The notes under the pieces are model-generated. The model was not told where the DNA came from and searched no databases. It saw only the letters and a program-made list of their open reading frames with translations. 10,607 bases of DNA, taken from the NCBI GenBank assembly GCA_015488075.1, contig WFOM01000271.1, positions 1-10,607 on the forward strand, written 5' to 3'. Positions 1 to 6,657 of the stretch are shown here, in pieces. Numbering within the stretch: the first letter of the stretch is position 1; each line of letters opens with the position of its first letter. The position numbers were made by a program, and so were the translations under genes. Source of the DNA: Helicobacteraceae bacterium (GTDB lineage: Bacteria > Campylobacterota > Campylobacteria > Campylobacterales > Sulfurimonadaceae).

Positions 1-1576
1 AGTCTATACCCACAACTTTTTCAAAATCTTTTGCAAGTTCAAACGATGCTCTGCCTACAGCACACCCTATATCTAGTGCTACATTTTTATTTGTCGTGTA
101 TTTTACAACCTCTTTTACACAATTTTTTAAAAAGTTTTCAACTCCAAAGGTATTTTCTTTTGAGTAGTGAAACTCAAGATACTCTGAGATTATATCATCT
201 TGTTCGTAGTAGTTTGTTTTCTCTTTGTTGTTAGATATAGCAAGTCTAAATCCCGCATGCTGGTAAAAATGTCTTCTAAATGCATATCTTGAGTGTTTTA
301 GGATCAAATTGCCGCTGCTTGCCCATGATGAACCCAAAATAATGTTGTGTTTTTCATCAAGTGTCGGTGTAGTAAAATCATCATAAAGAGGATGAGGTTT
401 AAATCCTTCAAATGCTCTTATGGGAGTTTTAGAGTGTTGCCACACATTTCCTACAACATCATATATAACATCGCCGCTTTTTGTTTTAAAGGGATGCATA
501 TCAACGGGAGTGGATGATGCAAATTTGAAGTCATGATTTGCTTTTTCTTTAGTAACAACCTCATCCAGTTCACAATACTCCCACATAGCAATGTATTCTG
601 CTTCGCTCATAAGGGTGTATTTTTTACCATCTTTTTTTGATTTGTATCTGGTGTATGCCATAGCTTCAAGGTTGCTTACTTCAACGGGAAAGTTTTTTGG
701 CATAGGGGTTATTTGAGCCATATATCTATACTCATATTCTCCATCAAAATCCTCAACCCAAAAAGGTGGATGTTTTATGCTATTTTTAGTTATAAACTCC
801 CACCCTTCTTCATCCCAGAACTCTTTATTTTCATATCCTCCATCTTTAACAAACTCCATAAACTCTTCGTTTGTTACCAGATGGTTTGAGACATAAAACT
901 CATCAAGTTCTGCTTCAAATCTGCCGTATTCGTTATCCCATCCGTAGTATTTGTCATTTTCAAAAGATTTGCCGAGTTTAACTTTGGTTGATGGTATTTT
1001 TACAAATTTGGTCTTTAGTTTTTTCCCTTCATCGCTAAAGTAGTATCTAAAACCTTTAACATCTTTTACAAACTCTATGGGCATTTGTCTGTGAAGGACC
1101 AAAGAGGTTTCTATATGTATCCTCTCATGCTCTATCCCCATTAAAACAGCCCACATACTTGAGTTCCAATTTATAGGCAGAGTAAAATCAAGACTCTCTA
1201 TAACATCCAAAACAACTGTTTTTACCTTTTGTCTATATTCTCTTACTTCAGATACTTTTGGCCATTTTATCTTGGAGTAGTCAAGATCATCCCACTCCAT
1301 CTCATCAACACCCACGGCAAAGAGTGATTCAAACTTCTCGTTTATCCTGTCATTTAGCACTTTTGCCAAAATCAGTTTGTTTATATAAAAGACAGCGGTA
1401 TGTCCGTAGTAAAATATCATGGCATGTCTTGTTTTTTCACTTTGTTTGTAAAAAACACTCTCATCTTTTAGATATTCAAAGATTTTTTCAAAAAGCTCAA
1501 ATGTTTCTAAAAAGTAGTTTTTTATCTCTTCTCTTTTTTTATCTATATTATCACCATCAAGCCTTATGCTTATCAT
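1..1576 (-). CDS. ovoA: OvoA: 5-histidylcysteine sulfoxide synthase / mercaptohistidine N-methyltransferase (3' end outside window)
   Basis: Only the first 525 residues are present; the reading frame is open to the left edge. OvoA joins cysteine to the C5 of histidine with oxygen at a mononuclear iron, and its C-terminal domain methylates the mercaptohistidine product, giving ovothiol A (family knowledge). Domains in order: a DinB-like N-terminal region with the iron motif H150-x3-H154-x-E156, an FGE-sulfatase/EgtB-like domain from about 190 to 430, and the start of a SAM methyltransferase with D-I-G-C-A-V-G-R near 505-512. The methyltransferase separates it from EgtB, which lacks one. The ATG at 1576 abuts the TAG stop of hisJ upstream, and a GGAG (1586-1583, minus strand) lies 6 nt before it, so the two genes are probably co-translated. 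The remaining methyltransferase, perhaps 180-250 residues, lies outside the window. No frameshift was seen when the frame was read through both ends. Confidence 0.92.
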   Translation of the reverse strand, partial: MISIRLDGDNIDKKREEIKNYFLETFELFEKIFEYLKDESVFYKQSEKTRHAMIFYYGHTAVFYINKLILAKVLNDRINEKFESLFAVGVDEMEWDDLDYSKIKWPKVSEVREYRQKVKTVVLDVIESLDFTLPINWNSSMWAVLMGIEHERIHIETSLVLHRQMPIEFVKDVKGFRYYFSDEGKKLKTKFVKIPSTKVKLGKSFENDKYYGWDNEYGRFEAELDEFYVSNHLVTNEEFMEFVKDGGYENKEFWDEEGWEFITKNSIKHPPFWVEDFDGEYEYRYMAQITPMPKNFPVEVSNLEAMAYTRYKSKKDGKKYTLMSEAEYIAMWEYCELDEVVTKEKANHDFKFASSTPVDMHPFKTKSGDVIYDVVGNVWQHSKTPIRAFEGFKPHPLYDDFTTPTLDEKHNIILGSSWASSGNLILKHSRYAFRRHFYQHAGFRLAISNNKEKTNYYEQDDIISEYLEFHYSKENTFGVENFLKNCVKEVVKYTTNKNVALDIGCAVGRASFELAKDFEKVVGID

Positions 1577-2359
1577 CTAAAACTCCACAAAATATCTTTT
1601 TCTGTTTTTATAAACCGCACACTGTGTATATCCTACCTCTTTTGCGAGGTTTTCAGCCTCTTGTGCATATCTTGAAACCTGAGCGGGTGAGTGTGCATCG
1701 CTTCCGAATGTTATGGGTATCTCAAGCTCATAAGCAAGTTTTAGTAAATCTTTTGAAGGGTATGATTCTTTGCAAGGTTTGTCATAACCTGCCGTGTTTA
1801 TCTCCAGAGTCATATCTGCTTTTTTTATAGCTTCAAGTGCTTTTTTTGCATATTCACGAGGTGTTTTTTTCTTTGGGTAGTATTTGAAAACTTTTATAAG
1901 ATCCAAATGTCCTACTATGTCAAAAAATCCGGTTTTTGCCATATCTTCCACCGTGTCAAAATATTTTTCCCAAATCGAGTCTATATCTTTGTCATCATAT
2001 TCTCTTAAAAACTCGGGATTGTCAAATCCCCACTTGTCCAAAAAATGAACCGAGCCTATAAGATAGTCAACATCCGCTTCAAGCACCCTTTTATCCATAT
2101 GCCCAGGCAGATAGTCAACTTCATAACCAAGCAAAACATCTATATTTTCTTTATATTTTTCTTTTATCTCTTTTACTTTTTCTTCATAAAAGTTCATCTC
2201 GTCAAATTTCATTCTGTATTTCGGGTCAAAATCCATTGGTGCATGATCGCTAAACCCATAGATTTGTGTGCCGTTTTCTACAGCCAGTTCTACATACTCC
2301 TCTATCTCTCCTTTTGCATGGTTGCAAAGTTTTGTATGGTTATGTAAATCAACTTTCAT
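1577..2359 (-). CDS. hisJ: HisJ-family histidinol-phosphatase (PHP domain)
   Basis: A 260-residue protein with the full set of PHP-domain metal ligands: H6-x-H8 near the start, S-D-H39, E80 in G-Y-E-V-D, H105 in S-V-H-F, H151 in G-H-L-D, and D221-x-H223 in G-S-D-A-H-S-P. Length and motif set fit the HisJ type of histidinol-phosphate phosphatase, which performs the penultimate step of histidine synthesis with a multinuclear metal centre in the cytoplasm (family knowledge). The ATG at 2359 has an AAGAGA-like ribosome site 4-10 nt upstream. It is the first gene of a minus-strand unit and its TAG stop directly touches the ATG of ovoA. OvoA consumes histidine, so the pairing could link histidine supply to ovothiol synthesis, but PHP phosphatases can be promiscuous and the true substrate is not shown by the sequence. 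Confidence 0.88.
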   Translation of the reverse strand: MKVDLHNHTKLCNHAKGEIEEYVELAVENGTQIYGFSDHAPMDFDPKYRMKFDEMNFYEEKVKEIKEKYKENIDVLLGYEVDYLPGHMDKRVLEADVDYLIGSVHFLDKWGFDNPEFLREYDDKDIDSIWEKYFDTVEDMAKTGFFDIVGHLDLIKVFKYYPKKKTPREYAKKALEAIKKADMTLEINTAGYDKPCKESYPSKDLLKLAYELEIPITFGSDAHSPAQVSRYAQEAENLAKEVGYTQCAVYKNRKRYFVEF

Positions 2360-2436
2360 AATTATCTCTTTTTGACTTTTAAATTTATAATTTTTATGAT
2401 ATTATACTAAAAATAAAGATAATTTTGGAGTTTAAA
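2360..2436. promoter_or_regulatory. Divergent promoter region between hisJ-ovoA and cheZ
   Basis: This very AT-rich 77-base spacer separates two divergent start codons. On the plus strand an extended -10, TGA-TATTAT, sits at 2397-2405 (alternative TATACT at 2403-2408), which would give a leader of about 25 nt for cheZ. On the minus strand a perfect TATAAT lies at 2406-2401, overlapping the plus-strand -10; TATAAA at 2389-2384 is an alternative. No convincing -35 box is visible on either strand, which fits Campylobacterota sigma-70 promoters, where an extended -10 plus AT-rich upstream DNA is typical. The promoter calls come from pattern reading only. Confidence 0.6.
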
Positions 2437-3126
2437 ATGACTCAGGAAGAATTAGATGCATTGATGAATGAAGATTTGGACAATCTGCCTGAAGAGATAC
2501 AGGAAGAAGCAAAAGAGGAACAGACAGAAGAGATAGCGGATATGCCGGAAGAGGGAAGTTACGGTAAAGTAGAAGCCACAAAGGCATGGCCACCACCTCC
2601 TCCAAGCGATGACAACAAAGTTGTGCATCAGCTTGACGATGTTACAAAAGAGTCTGAAGAAAAAGCAAACGAAATCTTAGAAGAGGTTGAGAAACTCGGT
2701 GATATTTTTATGGATACCGAAGAGGTTTTAAACTCGGTAAAAGAGGTTGTTGAGTCAAATTTAGAGACTTTTGAAAAACTAAGCCGGAAGTTTCCTTCTA
2801 TAAACACATTTAAAGAACAGGCGGAAAAAACTAAAGATGTTCTAAACTCTCTTGATGATGCTATCAACAAGATGATGGACGGAAACGATGCAACCATGGA
2901 TATCATGGATAAAATGCAGTTTCAGGATATCCACAGACAAAAAATAGAAAGGGTTATAAATATCATGAGAGCCCTTTCAAATTATATGAATGCACTTTTT
3001 TCAGGTAAGATTGATGATGAAAAACGGGTAAGCTCCGCTACACACATACACGGAGATACAACAACCGAAGATGTTGTTGATGAAGCAGATATAGAAGCAC
3101 TACTAGAGCAATTTGGTAAAAAATAA
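2437..3126 (+). CDS. cheZ: CheZ: CheY-P phosphatase (chemotaxis)
   Basis: A 229-residue acidic, mostly helical protein. CheZ speeds dephosphorylation of CheY-P and so resets flagellar switching. The catalytic signature F-Q-D-I-H-R-Q puts the acidic residue at D164 and the glutamine at Q168, matching D143/Q147 of E. coli CheZ. A proline run (W51, P52-P56) links an acidic N-terminus to the helical hairpin (about 70-190). The C-terminus D-I-E-A-L-L-E-Q-F (219-227) resembles the CheY-binding tail of known CheZ proteins. A longer reading begins at TTG 2425, but ATG 2437 has a GGAG (2427-2430) 6 nt upstream, and that TTG overlaps this ribosome site, so 2437 is preferred. No other chemotaxis gene is nearby. 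The order cheZ, U32, purE is, from memory, conserved in Campylobacter. Confidence 0.87.
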   Translation: MTQEELDALMNEDLDNLPEEIQEEAKEEQTEEIADMPEEGSYGKVEATKAWPPPPPSDDNKVVHQLDDVTKESEEKANEILEEVEKLGDIFMDTEEVLNSVKEVVESNLETFEKLSRKFPSINTFKEQAEKTKDVLNSLDDAINKMMDGNDATMDIMDKMQFQDIHRQKIERVINIMRALSNYMNALFSGKIDDEKRVSSATHIHGDTTTEDVVDEADIEALLEQFGKK

Positions 3127-3135
3127 TCTTCAAAA

Positions 3136-3151
3136 AGTGGCTTTTGCCACC
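3136..3151 (-). terminator. Stem-loop after cheZ; terminator-like only on the minus strand
   Basis: GTGGC (3137-3141), a TTTT loop and GCCAC (3146-3150) form a perfect 5-bp stem with one possible flanking pair. On the plus strand the stem is followed by CAAAA, with no T tract, so it should not stop cheZ transcription. Read on the minus strand, the stem is followed by TTTTTG, the layout of a short rho-independent terminator that would block antisense transcripts entering cheZ. On the plus strand it may instead protect the 3' end of the cheZ message. The stem is short. Confidence 0.4.
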
Positions 3152-3177
3152 AAAATCCACAACAGAAAGACAATTAT

Positions 3178-4470
3178 ATGAAAAAAGTTGAATTACTCTC
3201 ACCGGCAGGTAATTTGGAAAAACTAAAAATTGCAATAGAGTTTGGAGCAGATGCCGTCTATGGAGGGGTCAGCCATTTTAGTCTCAGGATAAGAAGCGGC
3301 AAAGAGTTTGATATGCAAAGTTTTAAAGAGGGGATAGATTATGCCCACAAAAGAGGCAAAAAAGTTTATGCTACCATAAACGGTTTTCCGTTTAACTCTC
3401 AGATAAAACTGCTAAAAAAACATATAGAACAGATGGCAGAGCTTGAACCGGATGCTTTTATAATCTCAACTCCTGGGGTCTTAAAACTTTGTCGTGAAAT
3501 TGCCCCACATATGCCGCTTCATCTTTCAACACAGGCAAATGTGTTAAATGTTATGGATGCGAGTTTCTATCATGATATGGGAGTTAGTCGTATAATAGCA
3601 GCAAGAGAGATAAGCCTAAAAGACTTAAAAGAGATAAAAAAAGAGCTGCCTGAACTTGAGTTGGAGGTATTTGTGCATGGGAGTATGTGCTTTGCCTACA
3701 GCGGCAGATGTCTTATATCTACACTTCAAAGTGGAAGAGTGCCAAACAGGGGAAGCTGTGCAAACGACTGCAGGTTTCCTTATGAGATATATGCCGCAAA
3801 TCCGGAAACAGGAACACTTTTCAAGCTTGTTGAGGAAGAGGGGATAGGCACATATATAATGAATGCCAAAGACTTAAATTTAGCTAGCCATATAAAAGAG
3901 ATACTTGACAGCGGTGCGGTTGATTCACTAAAGATAGAAGGTAGGACAAAAACCTCATACTATGCCGCAGTTACCGCTAAAGCTTATAGGATGGCTATAG
4001 ATGACTATTATACAGATAGCTATAACCCGCAAAAATATCAATACGAACTAGAATCTCTTCAAAACAGAGGTTATACCGATGCATATCTAATCTCAAGACC
4101 TTTTGAGAGAAACGATGCACAAAGTCTGGACTTTACCATACAGCTTGGCACTCATCAGGTTACAGGTGAAGTAACCGGGGACGGTGAGTATTTTATGTGC
4201 AAATACAAAACACTGCCCGGTGATGAGCTTGAGATAGTAGCACCGCTTGATGGTGAAATAACAGAATGTAAAAACGATATAGGCGAAGTTTATAAAAAAG
4301 ATGACAGATATTTTCTAAAGCTAAACAGGATTGAAACAAAAAACGGAAAAATTTTAGATAGTGTCCACAGCGGCAATCTAAACCCTATAAAACTGCCTGT
4401 AAAACTGCCTCCATACAGTTTTTTCAGGATACCGTCAAGTCCGGATATGGGAACATACCCTAAAAAATGA
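3178..4470 (+). CDS. U32-family protein (PrtC/TrhP-like, probable Fe-S RNA hydroxylation enzyme)
   Basis: A 430-residue protein with the U32 signature E-V-F-V-H-G-S-M-C followed by S-G-R-C-L-I-S. Four cysteines, C171, C178, C194 and C198, match the set that ligates a [4Fe-4S] cluster in characterised U32 members. The N-terminus (E-L-L-S-P-A-G-N, then G-A-D-A-V-Y-G-G) is the usual TIM-barrel start. The family was first called collagenase-like protease; members such as TrhP and RlhA instead hydroxylate tRNA U34 or 23S rRNA, and UbiU/UbiV act in oxygen-independent ubiquinone synthesis. Size and the C-terminal beta region beyond about 330 fit TrhP best, but the RNA target is not shown. The gene starts 51 nt after cheZ with a weak AGAAAGA ribosome site (3164-3170). 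In C. jejuni the equivalent is, from memory, Cj0701. Confidence 0.85.
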   Translation: MKKVELLSPAGNLEKLKIAIEFGADAVYGGVSHFSLRIRSGKEFDMQSFKEGIDYAHKRGKKVYATINGFPFNSQIKLLKKHIEQMAELEPDAFIISTPGVLKLCREIAPHMPLHLSTQANVLNVMDASFYHDMGVSRIIAAREISLKDLKEIKKELPELELEVFVHGSMCFAYSGRCLISTLQSGRVPNRGSCANDCRFPYEIYAANPETGTLFKLVEEEGIGTYIMNAKDLNLASHIKEILDSGAVDSLKIEGRTKTSYYAAVTAKAYRMAIDDYYTDSYNPQKYQYELESLQNRGYTDAYLISRPFERNDAQSLDFTIQLGTHQVTGEVTGDGEYFMCKYKTLPGDELEIVAPLDGEITECKNDIGEVYKKDDRYFLKLNRIETKNGKILDSVHSGNLNPIKLPVKLPPYSFFRIPSSPDMGTYPKK

Positions 4471-4497
4471 TATAATTTTAGCTAAAAAAGGGGATAG
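4468..4497 (+). promoter_or_regulatory. Internal promoter and ribosome binding site of purE
   Basis: An extended -10 box TGA-TATAAT (4468-4476) overlaps the stop codon of the U32 gene, so its TGN element is also the TGA stop. The predicted start point, near 4482-4484, falls inside a perfect 12-bp palindrome TTTTAGCTAAAA (4476-4487). A strong AAGGGGA ribosome site (4488-4494) lies 3 nt before the ATG. This would let purE and the genes after it be expressed apart from cheZ. Confidence 0.55.
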
Positions 4498-4998
4498 ATG
4501 AAATTTGTATCGATCATTATAGGAAGCAAGAGCGATTATGAAACGATGAAAGCCTGTGCGGATACTTTTGAGGCATTTGGAGTAAACTATGAGCTTATAA
4601 TCTCTTCGGCACACAGAAGCCCGGAGAGAACAAAAGAGTATATCAAAAAAGCTGAAGAAAAAGGTGCACAGGTTTTTATAGCAGCAGCAGGTATGGCGGC
4701 TCACTTAGCAGGAGTTTTGGCAAGTAAAACGGTAAAACCGGTGATAGGTGTTCCTATGAGTGCTTCGGCTCTTAGCGGTATAGATGCACTTCTCTCAACC
4801 GTTCAGATGCCGGCAGGTATGCCCGTAGCTACCGTTGCCATAGGAAAAGCAGGAGCTATAAATTCGGCATACCTTGCTATGCAGATACTTGCACTTGATG
4901 ATGAGGAACTTGCCATAAAACTAAAAGAGGACAGGATCTCAAAAGCAAAAAAAGTTGAGATGGATTCTATGGAGATAGAAACGATACTGGGAGAATGA
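4498..4998 (+). CDS. purE: PurE: N5-carboxyaminoimidazole ribonucleotide mutase
   Basis: A 166-residue class I PurE, the usual length. The enzyme moves the carboxyl group of N5-CAIR to C4 of the imidazole in purine synthesis, in the cytoplasm, normally as an octamer (family knowledge). Motifs seen: I-I-G-S-K-S-D (7-13) for phosphate binding, S-S-A-H-R-S-P with catalytic H39, and A-A-A-G-M-A-A-H-L-A-G for the substrate loop. The next gene starts 1 nt after its stop, so the two are coupled. PurE needs N5-CAIR from PurK in the usual bacterial route; purK is not in the window. No altered active-site residue was noticed. Confidence 0.96.
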   Translation: MKFVSIIIGSKSDYETMKACADTFEAFGVNYELIISSAHRSPERTKEYIKKAEEKGAQVFIAAAGMAAHLAGVLASKTVKPVIGVPMSASALSGIDALLSTVQMPAGMPVATVAIGKAGAINSAYLAMQILALDDEELAIKLKEDRISKAKKVEMDSMEIETILGE

Positions 4999-4999
4999 G

Positions 5000-5476
5000 A
5001 TGGAGCTGATGAGCAAAGAGGAATATGCAAAGTTAACCGGTCTTAGTTTGGATGCTATCGAAGAGATGATAGAGAGAAAAAAGCTCTCTATAAAAGTCCA
5101 AGGGGGTGAGGTAAAAATCGACCCATCATCAGGAGTAAACGATATAGTCCCTATGCAACTAAAAAACCTCTCTGCTCAGACACAAAATACAAAAGAACTC
5201 ACCGTAGGTTCAGAGTTTGTAGAAAAAACGATAGGAACCATAGTCAATCTTCACCAAAAAGTTCTTGATGCAAAAGATGAAACATTGGAGTCTTTGAAAA
5301 ATGAAAACCAGTTTTTAAAAGAGGCGTTAGAATCTCTTCAAGAACTTTATGATGAAGACAGAAAAACGATAGAAACACTCCAAAAACAACTAAAAATCGC
5401 TCAAGACGAAGTTGAGTTTCTAAAAAGAAAATACAAACTAATGTGGAACAAAACCATAGAGGAACACACCTCTTGA
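5000..5476 (+). CDS. Small HTH-like plus coiled-coil protein (Cj0703-like; possibly DUF3972)
   Basis: A 158-residue protein of unknown function. Residues 5-45 (K-E-E-Y-A-K-L-T-G-L-S, then I-E-E-M-I-E-R-K-K-L and a short strand) look like an excisionase/MerR-type helix-turn-helix. Residues about 75-150 are rich in E, K, L and Q with heptad character and should form a long coiled coil. There is no signal peptide or membrane segment. ATG 5000 has GGGAGA (4989-4994) 5 nt upstream and is preferred; ATG 5009 is a weaker in-frame alternative. It lies 1 nt after purE and overlaps the DUF89 start. By position it matches Cj0703 of C. jejuni; the DUF3972 name is from memory and uncertain. A DNA-binding or structural role is possible, but no function is claimed. 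Confidence 0.75.
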   Translation: MELMSKEEYAKLTGLSLDAIEEMIERKKLSIKVQGGEVKIDPSSGVNDIVPMQLKNLSAQTQNTKELTVGSEFVEKTIGTIVNLHQKVLDAKDETLESLKNENQFLKEALESLQELYDEDRKTIETLQKQLKIAQDEVEFLKRKYKLMWNKTIEEHTS

Positions 5477-6327
5477 ATATAACACAAACTTGCGTAGAGT
5501 GTATAATCAACCAGTCAAAAAGGGTAGGTGATACTTTAGGGCTTGATGCTTTTACAAAAGAACACATAGTCAGCCTTACTACAGATATGAGTAAAAACTT
5601 CTCTTTTTTTCAAACTCCTCCCGAGGTTGCAACACCTGTTTATGAAACTATAGCAAAAACGATAAAAACAGATGATATTTACAAAGATATAAAAGCCAAA
5701 TCAACAAAACAGGCCATCTCACTTTTACCTTTGCTGGAAGAAAAGCTCAAATCTTCAAACAACAGGTTTTTAACCGCCACAAAGATTGCTGTTGCCGGAA
5801 ATGTTATAGATTTGGCAAGTGAGTTTAAATTTGATCTTGAAAAAGAACTTGACAAGATTTTTGAAACCGATTTTGCCATAGACAATACAAAAGAGTTTTA
5901 TGAAAAGCTTTTAAACTCAAAAAAAGTAGTGATTTTGGGGGACAATGCGGGTGAGCATATATTTGACAGGCTTTATATACAAACTCTTAAAGATATGTTT
6001 GAGGATATAGAGTTTTTCTACTTTACAAGGGGTAAGCCCATCATAAATGATGTTACATATGATGAAGCGAAAAAAGCAGGTTTTGATGAGGTTTGCGAGG
6101 TTGTAGACTCAGGTGTGCCTACACCCGGATTTGTATATAATTTAGCAAACAAAAAAGCAAAAGAGCTTTTTGATAGTGCGGATTTGGTTATCAGCAAGGG
6201 TATGGGAAATTATGAATGCCTTACACCTTCACATAAAAAAGATATAGTATTTCTTCTAAAAGTTAAGTGTTCGGTTGTTGCTGCTTCTTTGGGACTTAAT
6301 GTAGGCGATATAGTTTGTAAACATTAA
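5473..6327 (+). CDS. DUF89 damage-control phosphatase (ARMT1-like)
   Basis: A 284-residue DUF89 (PF01937) protein. The family contains metal-dependent phosphatases that remove harmful or damaged phosphometabolites, such as sugar phosphates and oxidised phosphopantetheine. Motifs: the N-terminal C7-x2-C10, A-G-N-V-I-D (108-113), G-D-N-A-G-E (156-161) with the metal-binding D157/N158, R-G-K-P-I-I-N-D (186-193), S-K-G-M-G-N-Y-E (241-248) and L-L-K-V-K-C (261-266). The longest frame begins at GTG 5443, but TTG 5473 is preferred: AGAGGAA (5458-5464) lies 8 nt upstream, the GTG has no ribosome site, and the C-x2-C then falls within 10 residues of the start as in relatives. The TTG overlaps the TGA stop of the previous gene. 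The physiological substrate is unknown. Confidence 0.87.
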   Translation: MNITQTCVECIINQSKRVGDTLGLDAFTKEHIVSLTTDMSKNFSFFQTPPEVATPVYETIAKTIKTDDIYKDIKAKSTKQAISLLPLLEEKLKSSNNRFLTATKIAVAGNVIDLASEFKFDLEKELDKIFETDFAIDNTKEFYEKLLNSKKVVILGDNAGEHIFDRLYIQTLKDMFEDIEFFYFTRGKPIINDVTYDEAKKAGFDEVCEVVDSGVPTPGFVYNLANKKAKELFDSADLVISKGMGNYECLTPSHKKDIVFLLKVKCSVVAASLGLNVGDIVCKH

Positions 6328-6417
6328 CTACACGAAAATAACACAATCTTTTTGCTAACATTACACTAACACAAAAATTTTATACTTTCGCTAACAATCC
6401 AATAAAAAGGCGTTAAC
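6328..6417 (+). promoter_or_regulatory. Promoter region of the PqqD/ATP-grasp/decarboxylase operon, with CTAACA repeats
   Basis: This 90-base spacer holds a -10-like TATACT (6381-6386), giving a leader of about 25 nt, and an AAAAAGG ribosome site (6404-6410) 7 nt before ATG 6418. Three copies of CTAACA (6355-6360, 6366-6371, 6391-6396) and a related TTAACA (6413-6418, running into the start codon) surround the -10. The first two are 11 bp apart, one helical turn, which suits a dimeric regulator, though chance in AT-rich DNA cannot be excluded. No clear terminator for the DUF89 gene is visible, so read-through is possible. No small peptide gene with a start and ribosome site is seen here. Confidence 0.45.
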
Positions 6418-6657
6418 ATGGAGATGATAGAAAATTTGATCATAGATGAAAACAACATAGCATATAACAATGCTTTGGGCACTTCATACAAATTAAACGA
6501 AACAGGTAAAGATATCTTGGAATATTTAAAAAAAGGTCTCTCAAAAGATGAGATCCTTAACGAAATTGTTTCAAAATATGATATAGACAAAAAAGAGGCT
6601 TTTATAGATATACAAGATTTTTTTATAAAGCTTAAGTTGTATGGACTTGTATCATGA
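6418..6657 (+). CDS. PqqD-like free-standing RiPP recognition element (RRE)
   Basis: A 79-residue protein of PqqD length. The order fits the PqqD/RRE fold: short N-terminal strands, Y-K-L-N-E-T-G-K-D-I-L-E-Y-L (24-37), then G-L-S-K-D-E-I-L-N-E-I (40-50), a Y-D-I-D-K-K-E-A turn (54-61), and a final helix F-F-I-K-L-K-L-Y-G-L-V (68-78). RRE domains bind leader peptides of ribosomally made peptides as an added beta strand and hand them to modifying enzymes (family knowledge). Its stop overlaps the next ATG by 4 nt (ATGA), so translation is coupled to the ATP-grasp gene. No radical-SAM partner, the usual companion of PqqD, is in the window. Other PqqD-like proteins serve as peptide-modification chaperones in non-PQQ clusters, which is the likelier role here. 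Confidence 0.85.
   Translation: MEMIENLIIDENNIAYNNALGTSYKLNETGKDILEYLKKGLSKDEILNEIVSKYDIDKKEAFIDIQDFFIKLKLYGLVS

Noticed and set aside
1258..1830. 190-codon plus-strand ORF opposite ovoA and hisJ
   Set aside because: It lies antisense across two well-supported genes, its translation has no recognisable motif, and its composition is that of a reverse-strand shadow.
2045..2347. 100-codon plus-strand ORF rich in Phe and Ile inside hisJ
   Set aside because: Its hydrophobic run arises from antisense reading of lysine- and glutamate-rich codons of hisJ; hisJ has all its PHP motifs on the other strand.
2425..2436. TTG 2425 as the cheZ start
   Set aside because: That codon overlaps the GGAG that serves ATG 2437, and no ribosome site precedes it.
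3136..3151. Rho-independent terminator for cheZ on the plus strand
   Set aside because: The stem is not followed by a T tract on that strand and the U32 gene begins soon after in the same direction.
5443..5472. GTG 5443 as the DUF89 gene start
   Set aside because: No ribosome site precedes it and it adds 10 residues absent from the family; TTG 5473 has AGAGGAA 8 nt upstream and places C-x2-C at the usual position.
5443..5476. Long overlap of two genes as a sign of frameshift
   Set aside because: With the TTG start the overlap shrinks to 4 nt, typical of translational coupling, and both proteins are complete.
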